This document shows, piece after piece, positions 25,926-36,457 of a DNA stretch of 64,000 nt (positions are counted from its first letter, which is position 1; each line of letters starts with the position of its first letter). The position numbers and the translations under genes are program-made. The notes under the pieces are model-generated. The model ran no database searches and was not told where the DNA came from. It was given only the letters and a program-made list of their open reading frames with translations. Location of the stretch: the NCBI RefSeq assembly GCF_013204845.1, contig NZ_JABMKY010000008.1, positions 186,001 through 250,000 on the forward strand, written 5' to 3'. Origin of the DNA: Paenibacillus qinlingensis. Lineage in GTDB: Bacteria; Bacillota; Bacilli; Paenibacillales; NBRC-103111.

Positions 25926-27130
25926 ATAAAAGCGGCCCCTTATCTTTACCTTTTATCAGGCTATATGCCATCACTTTTCTATTTTTCAGCGCAAATCCAA
26001 TCTTAAATATCATTGTACCTCTGCGCAGCGAAGCTCAAGGCGCAAGTAATGCAGAAATCGGCGTCATGATGGGCGCTTATATGATAACGAGCATGCTTTT
26101 CCGTCCGTGGGCGGGCAGTATCGTCCATCGCTTCGGACCGTTACCTGTATTACGCATTTTATTACTTGCAAATGGCCTTATTCTTATTCTGTATACGATA
26201 TCTAGCTTGGAGTGGTACTTCGCTCTTCGTGCTATGCAAGGCGTAACGACGGCATTTTTCTCCTTATCGCTTCAACTAGGTATAGTTGATAAGCTGGCTC
26301 ACAATGACCGATCTGAGGGCATATCCCTTTATTTGTTAGCGGGCATGCTGCCTACGGTAATCGGTCCTATTCTGGCATTAACCTTGTGGGACTGGGGCGG
26401 AATGCATGCATTCACAACATCTATGATCATTGTTGCACTCGCCACAGGTATCATAGGCTTCACGGCTCCACTGCCCTCCAGATCGCAAATAACTCAAGAG
26501 AAGCAACAGCATGCAAGCTCCCTACCTTCTCAGTTGAGCTGGCTATGGACTCATCGTGGATTTCTTGTATGTAGTACAGCTATGCTTATTGCTTCTGTCT
26601 CCTTTAGCGCTGTAACAACGTATATTGCGCTATATACAAAACATAGCGGTGTCGGTCATGCCGGCATTTACTTGATGCTCCAAGCTGGCGTGATGGTTTT
26701 TTGCAGATTCGCCTTACGCAAAAAAGTTCCTTCAGACGGCCAATGGCATCCCCGTTTTCTTATTGGCTTACTGCTAAGCATGGCTGTTGGCTTGAACCTA
26801 TTGGCACTAGCCGTTTATGGCGGGGCATCATTCATGTATGCAGGTTCCTTGTTGATCGGGTTAGGCATGGCGCTGCTCTACCCCCATTTAGTGACGTATT
26901 TGACCATTGTACTGCCAATGTCCTCCCGCAATACGTTAATCGGTGTTTTCATTGCCGTATCCGATCTCGGTTCTGTACTTGGCAACATCGTAATGGGGAC
27001 GATTGCCGATCATATGTCCTACTCTTTTATGTATGGCATTTGCGCTGGCTTATTGCTGACCTCCGTTGCGATAATACTCATAAATGGTCATCGTTTAGCG
27101 ATCCGTCCCGAAGGGACCCAAAAAAGGTAG
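25922..27130 (+). CDS. MFS transporter, CntE-like metallophore exporter candidate
   Basis: A 402-residue major-facilitator protein with twelve predicted helices. The loop after helix 2 reads FRPWAGSIVHRFG, of the drug-exporter MFS-1 type. The ATG at 25922 overlaps the preceding stop by ATGA; an ATG four codons earlier (25910) is possible but has no ribosome site. It is the last gene of the operon. In Staphylococcus the corresponding place is taken by CntE, which exports the freshly made metallophore staphylopine. By position this is its counterpart. A general drug exporter is the alternative. Confidence 0.75.
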   Translation: MNKSGPLSLPFIRLYAITFLFFSANPILNIIVPLRSEAQGASNAEIGVMMGAYMITSMLFRPWAGSIVHRFGPLPVLRILLLANGLILILYTISSLEWYFALRAMQGVTTAFFSLSLQLGIVDKLAHNDRSEGISLYLLAGMLPTVIGPILALTLWDWGGMHAFTTSMIIVALATGIIGFTAPLPSRSQITQEKQQHASSLPSQLSWLWTHRGFLVCSTAMLIASVSFSAVTTYIALYTKHSGVGHAGIYLMLQAGVMVFCRFALRKKVPSDGQWHPRFLIGLLLSMAVGLNLLALAVYGGASFMYAGSLLIGLGMALLYPHLVTYLTIVLPMSSRNTLIGVFIAVSDLGSVLGNIVMGTIADHMSYSFMYGICAGLLLTSVAIILINGHRLAIRPEGTQKR

Positions 27131-27212
27131 ACATATATGTATACAGCTTGTAAAACATAAGTTTGGTAGCAAACCTAGCTCATGCCTTTAGCCTTTCCTT
27201 ATGCGTAAAAAC

Positions 27213-27249
27213 ACAAGAAACCCATCTCAAGGTTGGATGGGTTTCTTGT
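27213..27249. terminator. Bidirectional terminator
   Basis: A 14-bp perfect stem (ACAAGAAACCCATC at 27213-27226, complement at 27236-27249) between the convergent MFS and polysaccharide-lyase genes. Confidence 0.82.
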
Positions 27250-27276
27250 ATGATGAAAAGGACATTTTTTCAGATT

Positions 27277-30200
27277 TTAGAATTGGAATACAATGGTTGA
27301 ATCTGTAATATCATGTACACTTTCTTTCGTCGTTCCACCATAGGTCATGCTGAACGTATAAGTGCCTGATAATAACTCTTTGTTGATCTCGCCGCCGCTC
27401 GTATGTCCGAACGTCCTCCAGCTTCCTGCATAATAGGTCACATTGCCAGTGTCTATCCCATTTCCTTGACTATCCTTTAGCTGCACCTTCACGTTCACCG
27501 TTTGGAAGACAACTACGGCGTCGGTTTCCGTATTCTGCACCTTCTCTTTGTACGTCCCTTCATAAGTCATGCTAAACGTATACGATCCAGATAATAACTC
27601 CTTGCTAATCTCACCGCCGCTCGTATGTCCGAACGTCCGCCAGCTTCCTGCATAATAGGTCACATTGCCGCTGTCTATCCCATTCCCTTGACTATTCTTT
27701 AACTGCACCTTCACGTTGACCGTCTGGAAAACAACCACGGGATCGGTTACGGTATTCTGCACCTTCTCTTTATACGTCCCTTCATACGTCATACCGAAGG
27801 TATAAGATCCAGGCAGCAGCTCCTTGCTGATTTCACCGCTGCTTGTATCGCCGATCGTACGCCAGCTTCCTGCATAATAGGTCACGTTGCCGCTGTCTAT
27901 CGGATTACCTTGACTATTCTTCAACTGCACCTTCACGTTGACCGTCTGGAAAACAACCACGGCGTCGGTTCCGGTATTTTGCACCTTCTCTTTGTACGTT
28001 CCTTCATAACTCATCGCAAATGTATAGCTTTTATTCGGTAGAGATTTACTTACCATTCCGGAAGCATCCGTTATGCCAAAATCCTTCCATCCGCCGTCAT
28101 AATATTTAACTGTACCGCCGCTTAATGCATTGCCATTGCTGTCTTTGAGTTGAACCTTCACAGCTGTCGCAGCAAGGGTAAAGCTAAGAGTCTGTGGAGG
28201 CTCAACATTGCCTGCTTGATCTGTTGACTTATACATCAAGCTGATCTGACCTTGCTTATCAAACGTAACAGCTGACGAATAAAGATGCCATGTTGTCCCG
28301 TTATCCAGACTGTACTCGGTTCTCGCCACACCCGACAAGTTATCGGTACTCTGCAATGTTAGTGTGACGGGATTCACGAATGTCCCATTGGGTCCATCTG
28401 GCTCTAGTGGAAATACACTTGCAGTCGTAACTGGTGCTGTTTTATCGATCTCATTAACGGTTGGCGTTGTTACAGGAGGAGCCCACACTTCAAGCTCCAC
28501 ATGATTACTGTACACATTCGTTGAGTTGCCATTCAACCATAACCGCACATACCTTGCATTTGTTGTAGCAAAAGGAATATCCTTCCCGCCGCTTGTTTCC
28601 ACGTACTCGGCGTCTGTTCCTATACCCTGACCTGCACTATTATCGGTATCATTATTGAATACCGTAGTCTTCGTCGCAAAGGTAGGGTCATTCGATACTT
28701 GGACGACAACATCACGGTATTTCCATCCGCTTCCGAAATAGTGCCACAATTTAATGTCGTTAATATCATAACTCTCTCCGAGGTCTAGCTGTATCCAATT
28801 GACAGAGCTGGAATACATATCTACAAAGTTAGCGTTCGTCTTATCTCCATCTGTAAGTCGCACTTTATTTTGGGCATTTGAACTGGAAGTTATGGCTGTC
28901 TTATTCAATGCCACATTCGTAGGTAGAGCAGGTGGTACTACAGGTGCTCCAGGTTTACTCGTAATCGAGACTTTACCAAGCTGAGTAACATAGGCATTCG
29001 TCGCATCATGCATGAATACGATTTTCAGGTACTTCGTGCCTACCGGCAGCGATTCATTGTAGCTAAATTTATTCCAGGTTCCCACTGCTTTAAGCACACC
29101 AGTCCTGATCGGCGTGACTGGCGTATAAGTAATGTTGTCTGGTGAAGAAAAAAATTGATAATCGGTAAACGGCCCATTATTTAAATACCATGTGTCCGCA
29201 GCAAATTTATCTATATCCATATCCATAAACGACTTATAAATTACATATTCATTCAAGTTTTTCGTTCTGGTTAAACGGGAAGCATCACCTTCCATCTTGG
29301 CTGCGTTGCTTGAGTCAAATCTAAAATTAGCCGTATGGTCGAACATATTCGTAAAATCATACACATCATCTGTCACAGTTACCGTGCCAGCTCCAGCTGG
29401 AGGTGCTGCTAACGGATCATACTGAATGGACAATTTATGGGAAATTCCGTCCTTAGCTCCTGTATTTACTTCAAACTTGATCGTTGGGCTTAACTGCAAG
29501 ATCGTAATCGTCGGATCCTTTGTTACAACCGAAACGCCAGCTTTTTCAATTTCATACGTTAGCTTGTTCTGCTTGTGTGTCGGATCGGAAATCGCAAAAT
29601 CCAACACGCCAGCCTGCTCCTTCAGCATCATGGAAGATGGGTTATACGATATTACACCCCCAACCATGCCTGCGTTCCAGAAATTTGCTCCTGTGATGCC
29701 CAGGACTTTTTCTTTCACCGCATGCACATCCGTATTGTTCATGAGGATTTCAATATCCGGATTGTTGCCGTACGACGTCGTTTCCTGCGATGTTTTGTTT
29801 GGCAGTAAGACATAGGAATAGTCCTTATTTACCGGGTTACTGCCATGATCATACCAGAGTGTCAGATATTTTTTGGTAATTGTACCAAGTCCCGTATTGC
29901 CAAGCGCCTGCCAAGTGCCTTTTCTTGTTTCTCTCAATCCTTTGATTGACGCAGGTTGAGGGAAAAAGTAGCCGCCTGTTCCTTCCAAGTAAACGGACGA
30001 AACATTCGTCATGTCCTCTGACCAGCCCAGTCCAGATGGCTTCGTGACGCCATTGACCACAAGCTGTTCATCACCATTATTTTTAGGCAGATTATGATGT
30101 ACAGGATTTAATACAGCGCCCAGTGTGTTTGGTGCATAGAATTGAATTTCAGAAAGTCGATTTGTGAGATCAAGATTATTTCCGTGAAATACAATTTTCA

Positions 30201-32673
30201 TATATCTGGCTGTCGTATCTGGAATGTCATAGGCTATGATCTCAGAGCTTAAGACACTATTTTGACCGCTGTATACGGTCGTCCAAGTCGTGTTGTTGGT
30301 CGACGTTTGAAGATCAAATGAATAATGTTTAGTAAGGCCATCGAAGAAGCTTATGCCTGCATAACCCACCTGAACATTGCTGCCAAGATCGTAGATAAGT
30401 GATTGTCCGTCACCCACGGAAGAGTAATAAGTCGTAATATCGGAGTCCGTGGTTTCCGTTTTGTTGGTTGTGGACAAAGCATTCAAAGAAGCAACCGTTA
30501 GTGGAATAATGGCATTTCCTTGCGCATTAGGAGCATAAATTTGCGCCTCTAGAATGTGGTTAAATTGGTTCGCAGTGTTGCCATGTCCGATAATTTTCAC
30601 ATATCTTGCCTGCACATCAGGGAAATCGTACACTTTAATATCAGCAGCGCTCCCACCAGGAATGGAACTTCCGCTATATACATTCGTCCAAACTGAATTA
30701 TCCGTTGATACTTGAATATCGAAGCTCGTTGCTCTCGATGTTTGACTTTGGAAGTTGATGCCCACATAACCAATAGGCTGTAATTTGCCAAGATCATACT
30801 GGATCCACTGATCATTGCCTAAGGCTGACCATTTTGAATCCAAATTATTGTCTAATGTATGCTGCGGCACATTGCCATCATTGCTGTTACCGGTTACTGC
30901 ATATACTTTCAGACGCAGCGGTTCGCCGGCAATTGGCGTTGAAACAGGAGAAGCCAGATCGATACTCTTGGAAAACGTTTCTTTATTCAGCATGCGATTC
31001 TCGATCGTTGTTTCAATTTTTCGATTGTCCGTGGAGTTAATACCACTGCCGATGGCGACGATCTCATCGTCAAACATGAACCAGGATTTTCTGGCTTTAA
31101 GGGAGCTGCTCGCGGCTTTCAAATCCATGCCTACTGCAGCGTATAGATTATTAAGTTCGCTGCCTCCTGTCCATGGATTGGGACTTACATAATTCATATT
31201 GGAATTATCGGCTCTGGTCATCGTATCCACCGTGGTACCCGACAAACGGTACAGGTTTACGGTTGGCCAAAAATCAGTATATTGATTCAGATCCTGATTA
31301 TATAAATAAGTCATTCCCTCGCTCGTATACCAACCCTTTTTATTGTCATTTGAAATCGACTCGTAATTGGCAATCCGGCTGGAAGACATACTGACCCCAA
31401 AGCCGAAGCCCGGCTTAAGTGAGACCGCTCTGTCCATACCTGCAAACACTTTGGTAAGAACCTTCTCATCTCTAGGAATAATGTTCGGATCATTGATCAC
31501 AGACTTAGCCAGCAGCATTGTAGCTAAATCGATATCTTTGTAGAAATTACTTAAGCTATTCTGAAGCATCCAATACTTCACCATAGCTTTCATTCTCAGC
31601 GCATCTACAGGCGGCGCAGATTGTGACAAGCGTAATATAGCTCCCATCACTTTATGAGCCGGAACTTGGTCTTGATAATAATTTCTCGCCACTTCTCGAC
31701 TTCTGATCATATCCATCAAGGCACCTTTGTAGATAAACGGCTCATAGGAGTCGTATACCCATTGATACACATTATTAATGCCGCTGTAGGTAGGATACCA
31801 TTGCGTTCCTCCCAGTAAGTTTAAGATTTTCGCTACATCCTGAATCAGGGCTGCTCCATAACCTCCATTATAAGCAAACCTGCCATGCATCACGAAAGAA
31901 CCATCCTGATAAAATCCGTCCCCCGTTGTCACATAGTCCATCACCTTAGACAAGGCGTCTCTTGCATTCGACAGCATTGTATCCGATTTCATAATAATGC
32001 CTTGCACAGCTAGATAGGAGGCTTTCCAAACACGGTTAGTTCCTGTAAGTTCCGTTAAGTCTATACTCATTTTGGTATTATCGGGAGAAAAATGTTGAAT
32101 CATATTCATATATTTCGTAATTCTGTCTGGCGTAGCTAACAGATCATCGTACATTAATAAAACAGCATCTGAGAGTTGAAGAGGGGTACCGATCTCTAAG
32201 TCATACCATAAATCCCATGAAGACACCGGATATACCGTTTCGTTGTACCGATTCACATACATCCATTCCAAGGCGTCGAGGATGTCAATTTTTAGCGTTT
32301 GATTCCCATAGAAGCTGGATCCAACGCTTTTGTAGGCGATCGCCATCTCTTTAATTCGAGTATAGTTCTGAGTAAGATGCAACGGCTTACCGATATTGGC
32401 TGGATCGTATATATCTGCCCATAAATAAAGCCTGCCAGGTGCTTTATTCAAGGTGCCCCAGCTGGATTGAGCTAACAAATTGACTTTATAAGCAACATCG
32501 GGATCAGAAGTATTATATCCAGTACCTCCAGTTATGGTCGCCTCATACTTTGTTCTTAAATCATCATACACATCATTCGCACTTGCATTACGCAATCCGA
32601 CTTGGCCAAAAACCGAAAATAAGAGCGCTAGAATCAAGATTATACCCAATTTTTTCCTAATCTTTTTTAACAT
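27277..32673 (-). CDS. Secreted family-8 polysaccharide lyase, multidomain
   Basis: A 1798-residue exported lyase. Signal peptide to about residue 32. Residues 40-395 form the alpha-toroid of PL8 enzymes, with [14 protein letters not shown] and all four catalytic residues at the spacing known for pneumococcal hyaluronate lyase: N213, H263, Y272 and R326. The beta part starts near 405 but is interrupted at about 600-850 by two F5/8-type-C (discoidin) domains, and resumes to about 1085. Then follow a region without clear homology (1100-1240), a third discoidin domain (1250-1400), an Ig-like domain (1410-1500) and four 74-residue repeats to the C terminus. PL8 enzymes cleave hyaluronan, chondroitin, xanthan or related uronate polymers by beta-elimination. 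An Lpl-type importer lies upstream on the same strand. Confidence 0.85.
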   Translation of the reverse strand: MLKKIRKKLGIILILALLFSVFGQVGLRNASANDVYDDLRTKYEATITGGTGYNTSDPDVAYKVNLLAQSSWGTLNKAPGRLYLWADIYDPANIGKPLHLTQNYTRIKEMAIAYKSVGSSFYGNQTLKIDILDALEWMYVNRYNETVYPVSSWDLWYDLEIGTPLQLSDAVLLMYDDLLATPDRITKYMNMIQHFSPDNTKMSIDLTELTGTNRVWKASYLAVQGIIMKSDTMLSNARDALSKVMDYVTTGDGFYQDGSFVMHGRFAYNGGYGAALIQDVAKILNLLGGTQWYPTYSGINNVYQWVYDSYEPFIYKGALMDMIRSREVARNYYQDQVPAHKVMGAILRLSQSAPPVDALRMKAMVKYWMLQNSLSNFYKDIDLATMLLAKSVINDPNIIPRDEKVLTKVFAGMDRAVSLKPGFGFGVSMSSSRIANYESISNDNKKGWYTSEGMTYLYNQDLNQYTDFWPTVNLYRLSGTTVDTMTRADNSNMNYVSPNPWTGGSELNNLYAAVGMDLKAASSSLKARKSWFMFDDEIVAIGSGINSTDNRKIETTIENRMLNKETFSKSIDLASPVSTPIAGEPLRLKVYAVTGNSNDGNVPQHTLDNNLDSKWSALGNDQWIQYDLGKLQPIGYVGINFQSQTSRATSFDIQVSTDNSVWTNVYSGSSIPGGSAADIKVYDFPDVQARYVKIIGHGNTANQFNHILEAQIYAPNAQGNAIIPLTVASLNALSTTNKTETTDSDITTYYSSVGDGQSLIYDLGSNVQVGYAGISFFDGLTKHYSFDLQTSTNNTTWTTVYSGQNSVLSSEIIAYDIPDTTARYMKIVFHGNNLDLTNRLSEIQFYAPNTLGAVLNPVHHNLPKNNGDEQLVVNGVTKPSGLGWSEDMTNVSSVYLEGTGGYFFPQPASIKGLRETRKGTWQALGNTGLGTITKKYLTLWYDHGSNPVNKDYSYVLLPNKTSQETTSYGNNPDIEILMNNTDVHAVKEKVLGITGANFWNAGMVGGVISYNPSSMMLKEQAGVLDFAISDPTHKQNKLTYEIEKAGVSVVTKDPTITILQLSPTIKFEVNTGAKDGISHKLSIQYDPLAAPPAGAGTVTVTDDVYDFTNMFDHTANFRFDSSNAAKMEGDASRLTRTKNLNEYVIYKSFMDMDIDKFAADTWYLNNGPFTDYQFFSSPDNITYTPVTPIRTGVLKAVGTWNKFSYNESLPVGTKYLKIVFMHDATNAYVTQLGKVSITSKPGAPVVPPALPTNVALNKTAITSSSNAQNKVRLTDGDKTNANFVDMYSSSVNWIQLDLGESYDINDIKLWHYFGSGWKYRDVVVQVSNDPTFATKTTVFNNDTDNSAGQGIGTDAEYVETSGGKDIPFATTNARYVRLWLNGNSTNVYSNHVELEVWAPPVTTPTVNEIDKTAPVTTASVFPLEPDGPNGTFVNPVTLTLQSTDNLSGVARTEYSLDNGTTWHLYSSAVTFDKQGQISLMYKSTDQAGNVEPPQTLSFTLAATAVKVQLKDSNGNALSGGTVKYYDGGWKDFGITDASGMVSKSLPNKSYTFAMSYEGTYKEKVQNTGTDAVVVFQTVNVKVQLKNSQGNPIDSGNVTYYAGSWRTIGDTSSGEISKELLPGSYTFGMTYEGTYKEKVQNTVTDPVVVFQTVNVKVQLKNSQGNGIDSGNVTYYAGSWRTFGHTSGGEISKELLSGSYTFSMTYEGTYKEKVQNTETDAVVVFQTVNVKVQLKDSQGNGIDTGNVTYYAGSWRTFGHTSGGEINKELLSGTYTFSMTYGGTTKESVHDITDSTIVFQF
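27280..28164 (-). repeat. Four tandem 222-bp in-frame repeats in the lyase gene
   Basis: Residues 1504-1798 consist of four units of 73-74 residues, each with VKVQLKxSxGN, a YYxGxW core and TYKEKVQNT (changed to TTKESVHDI in the last unit). The word ACCG-T-TGGAA recurs at 27497, 27719 and 27941, exactly 222 bases apart. Units 2-4 are nearly identical in DNA and protein; unit 1 is the most diverged. They look like small beta-sandwich modules of carboxypeptidase-regulatory type used as stalk or binding modules. Confidence 0.88.
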
Positions 32674-32730
32674 AATAAACCACCATCTCTCTCATTGATT
32701 ATTCAGCCATCAGCTGTGGACAGCAAAAAA

Positions 32731-32780
32731 GACGGAAGAGCAAATTTGGTATGTTACACAATACCGCCACTTCTTCCGTC
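32731..32780 (-). terminator. Terminator of the Lpl-type importer operon
   Basis: Arms GACGGAAGA (32731-32739) and TCTTCCGTC (32772-32780), followed on the minus strand by a T run. It separates the importer genes from the lyase gene, which therefore needs its own promoter or read-through. Confidence 0.75.
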
Positions 32781-32817
32781 TTCTGTTCTCTTATAGAATT
32801 ATTGTTCCATTCACGAT

Positions 32818-34386
32818 TTATTTTTTCTTACTATTATAATAGTCGGTTTCATATTTGATCCTTTCGGTACCGGCTTGTGCTCTCCATTGCTTCACATACG
32901 TATCGAAGTAATCGAGTGGTTCCTTGCCAAGCATGATCTGAGCGGCTGCTTCTTGGAAAAGCGTACCGCTGAATTCCAATTCAGGCTTTGCGGGTAATTT
33001 GGTAGGGGGGAGACCCGCTACAATACTCTTCATTCCTTCTGCAGCGGCGACTTTATAAGCCGCATCCACTTTGTCCGCTGCTTCCTTGCTGCCTAATTGA
33101 ATTTCCAGGAAGTCTCTGTTGTAGGCGACCAGATTGAAGGTACTTGGACGCCAAAGTGCCGTTTTGTCATCTGTATCCTTTTTGATATCATAGGTAATTT
33201 TGCCGCCATCCTTCTTGTACGTTATGTTTGGTATCCCAAAATTAACGAACTCTTGGCCTTCCTGACTAACGAGCCAATCAAGCATTTTCACGATCGCAGC
33301 TGGATCTTTCGCAGCTTTGGTGACCATGAACGACTTATTAGATGCACGAACCGAAGTCCCTGAACTTTCTACGCCGGGTGCTTTCGGCGTTTTAATGGCA
33401 ATTACATTTGCGCCTATACCGGGGAGAGACTTGTTTAATTTATCCTGCCAATCCCAAGCAAGCGAAGGTGTATGCACCCAAGTACCAACCAAGTTATTTT
33501 GGATCTTCTGCTCCCAGACATTCCGTTTGTTTGTCAGAAACTCGCTGTCAATCAGCTTCTCTTCAACCAATGTCCGGAAAAATCCAAGCGCTTGCTTCAT
33601 ATTAGGACTAATAACCGATGGCACTACCTCGCCATTAACTAATATACGGTTGAAAGCATCCACACCGAACATGGTCATTACATTGTCGACCCAACTGAAC
33701 TTTTCACGACCTGAGATCGCCATCTCATCTTTTTTGCCGTTGCCATTCGGATCCTTATCACGGAATGCCCGCAGCATCGTCAACAATTCATCAGGCGTTT
33801 GGGGCGGGTTGGCAATACCAACCTTATCCATCCAGTCTTTACGGACATATAGCACATTATTTCCTAGCTGTCCTTCTGGAATCGCCATAATTTTCCCACC
33901 CGTTGTGACTTCGTCCCAAGCGGCTTGCGATATCACTTTTTTCAAATTGGGGCCGTATTTATCAATATAATCGTTTAATGGGATAATCTGTTCATTTTGC
34001 AATAATTCATAATTAATACCCCAACCTCCGACGACATCGGGGATATCACCGCTGGCAAATTTAATTCTAACCTGCTCCCCATACTGCCCATGCGGTAGGA
34101 ATACCCAATCCAGATCCGTATTCGATTTTTGAGCCACGTATTTCATCGTAGGGTCATCCATTGTCTTTCCACCTGGAATCGGTTGGTTAACATCACTTGC
34201 GAACACGCGGATTTTCACCGGTGCTGCTGGTGTGGCAGGCGCTTGTGAAACGCTTGTTTGCGTACTTGTTTGACTCGGTGTTGTGCTAGAACTGCTGCTC
34301 TCATTACCCGAAGAACATGCTGTGAGAAGCACGATTGTAGACATTGTTAAGCAAACCGTACTCCCCCATTTCTTTTTGAAGCTCAT
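32818..34386 (-). CDS. Extracellular solute-binding lipoprotein (LplA-like)
   Basis: A 522-residue lipoprotein (lipobox LTAC, cysteine 24) with a Ser/Thr-rich linker, of the large solute-binding family used by Paenibacillus for oligosaccharides. Landmarks are DWVFLPHGQYGEQVRIKFA, IPDVVGGWGINYELL and KMLDWLVSQEGQEFVNFG. The gene has GGGAGGG before its ATG. It is the third gene of the importer operon and encodes the most abundant component. The ATPase is not encoded here; these systems commonly share a general MsmX-type ATPase. The ligand is probably an unsaturated oligosaccharide released by the lyase next door. Confidence 0.88.
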   Translation of the reverse strand: MSFKKKWGSTVCLTMSTIVLLTACSSGNESSSSSTTPSQTSTQTSVSQAPATPAAPVKIRVFASDVNQPIPGGKTMDDPTMKYVAQKSNTDLDWVFLPHGQYGEQVRIKFASGDIPDVVGGWGINYELLQNEQIIPLNDYIDKYGPNLKKVISQAAWDEVTTGGKIMAIPEGQLGNNVLYVRKDWMDKVGIANPPQTPDELLTMLRAFRDKDPNGNGKKDEMAISGREKFSWVDNVMTMFGVDAFNRILVNGEVVPSVISPNMKQALGFFRTLVEEKLIDSEFLTNKRNVWEQKIQNNLVGTWVHTPSLAWDWQDKLNKSLPGIGANVIAIKTPKAPGVESSGTSVRASNKSFMVTKAAKDPAAIVKMLDWLVSQEGQEFVNFGIPNITYKKDGGKITYDIKKDTDDKTALWRPSTFNLVAYNRDFLEIQLGSKEAADKVDAAYKVAAAEGMKSIVAGLPPTKLPAKPELEFSGTLFQEAAAQIMLGKEPLDYFDTYVKQWRAQAGTERIKYETDYYNSKKK

Positions 34387-34445
34387 ATTGTTACCCTCCC
34401 TAGGTTTTCTTCATGATCTATAAAGGCATATGCCTGAATATTCAG

Positions 34446-35324
34446 TTATTCTTTGACAGAACCAAGCAACGCTCCTTTAACAAAATGCTTCTGCAAAAAA
34501 GGATAAATCAGTACAACGGGCACGGTGGCTAATACAATCGTGGCCATTTGAATGGCGACCGGAGAGAGCTTGATGCCGCCTTCTGCAGCCGCACCTGCCG
34601 TCGAGTCCGAATCCCCATTGGCAATCAACGAGTATAGGTACATTTGCAGCGTTTGTTTGTTGCGGTCATTAATAAACAAGAGCGGCCCAAAATAATTATT
34701 CCAATGGCCCACTGCATAAAACAAAAGAAGTGTCATGACAATCGGCATGGATAAGGGTACTACGATACGCCATACCATGCCGTATTCGCTCATGCCATCC
34801 ACACGAGCTGCATCAAATAAATCATCGGGTACCGTACGAAAAAACGTCAAACATAGAATCATATTAAAAGCACTAATGGCACCCGGCAAGATGAGAGCCC
34901 ATATGGAATTTAACAGAAATAAATTTTTCACAAGTAAATAGGATGGTATAATCGGAGCGCTAAAAATCATCGTAAAAATGATTAACAGCATAAAAAACTT
35001 TCTTCCCTTTAAATCCATCTTGGACAACGGATAAGCTGTAATCATCGTTAGTACCATATTGACCATGGTACCTATCACTACGATTTGGACTGTCATCCAA
35101 CCTGCCTTCCAGAAAGTGCTATTATTCGCGACTAGTTTGAAATTATCAAGGGTCGCTTCTACCGGCCATAAGAAGACCCTATTATGAATAAGAGCGTTCG
35201 AAGAACTGAACGAGCCTGCGATAACGTAAAGGATCGGCAGCATGGCTCCAACTGTAATCAGGATGAGAAAACTGACGTTAGAGACATCGAAAACCTTTTC
35301 ACCGAATGATTTTCTAATTTTCAT
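34446..35324 (-). CDS. Carbohydrate ABC permease, LplC/YtcP-like
   Basis: A 292-residue permease of the CUT1 type with six predicted helices. It has the ATPase-contact loop DAARVDGMSEYGMVWRIVVP and the conserved ending FVKGALLGSVKE. It follows the LplB-like gene after 10 bases. With that partner it forms the channel for the neighbouring lipoprotein. Confidence 0.9.
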   Translation of the reverse strand: MKIRKSFGEKVFDVSNVSFLILITVGAMLPILYVIAGSFSSSNALIHNRVFLWPVEATLDNFKLVANNSTFWKAGWMTVQIVVIGTMVNMVLTMITAYPLSKMDLKGRKFFMLLIIFTMIFSAPIIPSYLLVKNLFLLNSIWALILPGAISAFNMILCLTFFRTVPDDLFDAARVDGMSEYGMVWRIVVPLSMPIVMTLLLFYAVGHWNNYFGPLLFINDRNKQTLQMYLYSLIANGDSDSTAGAAAEGGIKLSPVAIQMATIVLATVPVVLIYPFLQKHFVKGALLGSVKE

Positions 35325-35334
35325 ATACGACCAC

Positions 35335-36315
35335 CTAGAATAACCCTTCCCCAGAAACTTTTTTACTGATTCGATTTGCCGTAATTAAAAGCGTAAAGCC
35401 GATGACGGATTTAAACAGCCCTATCGCGGTTGTGACGCTGTATTGCCCCCCTAAGATACCTTGCCGATAGGCATAAGTATCCAACACTTCACCTACCTTA
35501 AGCGTAGTTGGGTTTAAGAATAAATACACTTGCTCGAAGCCAACATCCAGTACGTGGCCGATTTTGAGCAGCAGTAGAATAACAATAGCAGGTAGAAGTC
35601 CTGGGAATGTGACATGCACGAATTGCTTCCATCGTCCTGCCCCATCAATTCGCGCTGCCTCATAATAGGAAGGGCTTATCCCCGCCAAAGCTGCCAAAAA
35701 GATGATTGTACTCCACCCCATCTCCTTCCAGATGCCAGAACTGATTAGCAACGTGCGAAAGTATTCCGGCATTTGCAAGAAACTGATTGGCTCATATCCG
35801 AACCATGCCAACACCAAGTTAACGAAACCTGTCTGGCTGGAGAACATCATATAGACTAAGCCGTATACAATCGTCCAGGATAGAAAGTGAGGCAAGTAAA
35901 GCAACGTTTGCACCATGCGTTTAAGCGCCAAATGTCTCAGTTCATTCAACAAACAAGCGAGTATAATTGGAGCAGGAAACGCAAAGATAATTTGATAAAA
36001 ACTTAAGATGATTGTATTAGCGATTAATCGCTTGAATTGTGGGTACGTAACTAACTGCTCGAACCATTGAAATCCGACCCAATCACTCTTAAGGAATCCT
36101 TTGTAAATATTGTAATCTTGAAACGCAATGACACTTCCTAGCAATGGAATGTATTTAAATATAACAAAATACAAAATTCCCGGTAGCAGCATCAAGTACA
36201 ACGGATGATTTCTCCTTAGGTATCGGAAAAGCGACGACTTAACAACACCTGTGGAGCCTTCAGACGCTCCTGCAAGTAATGCCTCATGCTTTGTTGATAG
36301 CAACTTATTGTTCAA
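35335..36315 (-). CDS. Carbohydrate ABC permease, LplB/YteP-like
   Basis: A 326-residue CUT1 permease with landmarks NHPLYLMLLPGILYFVIFKY and YYEAARIDGAGRWKQFVHVT. The start at 36315 is TTG, the only in-frame start that fits the AAGGA upstream; nearby ATGs are out of frame. It is the first gene of the importer operon, and a terminator just upstream (36433-36450) separates it from the two-component genes. Expression is likely switched on by the YesN-like regulator encoded upstream. Confidence 0.88.
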   Translation of the reverse strand: MNNKLLSTKHEALLAGASEGSTGVVKSSLFRYLRRNHPLYLMLLPGILYFVIFKYIPLLGSVIAFQDYNIYKGFLKSDWVGFQWFEQLVTYPQFKRLIANTIILSFYQIIFAFPAPIILACLLNELRHLALKRMVQTLLYLPHFLSWTIVYGLVYMMFSSQTGFVNLVLAWFGYEPISFLQMPEYFRTLLISSGIWKEMGWSTIIFLAALAGISPSYYEAARIDGAGRWKQFVHVTFPGLLPAIVILLLLKIGHVLDVGFEQVYLFLNPTTLKVGEVLDTYAYRQGILGGQYSVTTAIGLFKSVIGFTLLITANRISKKVSGEGLF

Positions 36316-36432
36316 TCCATTCCATTCCTTTCTCTATCTGTTTAAACTTATTATAAGGGACTGGAAAGTTACCTCATACAGGATAAGCGTTCGTTTATAC
36401 CTGACGATATTCGGGAGATTGGGCAAAAAAAG

Positions 36433-36450
36433 ACACACCGCTCGGTGTGT
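36433..36450 (-). terminator. Terminator after the response-regulator gene
   Basis: An 8-bp stem (ACACACCG at 36433-36440, complement at 36443-36450) with a 2-base loop and a run of seven T residues on the minus strand, directly after the stop at 36458. Confidence 0.8.
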
Positions 36451-36457
36451 AGGATCA

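Noticed and set aside
20841-27130. Reading the operon as an ordinary oligopeptide importer
   Set aside because: The binding protein matches NikA landmarks, a Fur box controls it, and an MFS gene is coupled at the end, which fits metal or metallophore transport better.
27280-28164. Regular 222-bp repeats considered as a CRISPR or satellite array
   Set aside because: The repeats are long, contiguous and in frame, and encode protein modules; there are no spacers.
33317-33970. A 217-residue plus-strand open frame
   Set aside because: It is antisense to the well-supported LplA-like lipoprotein gene.
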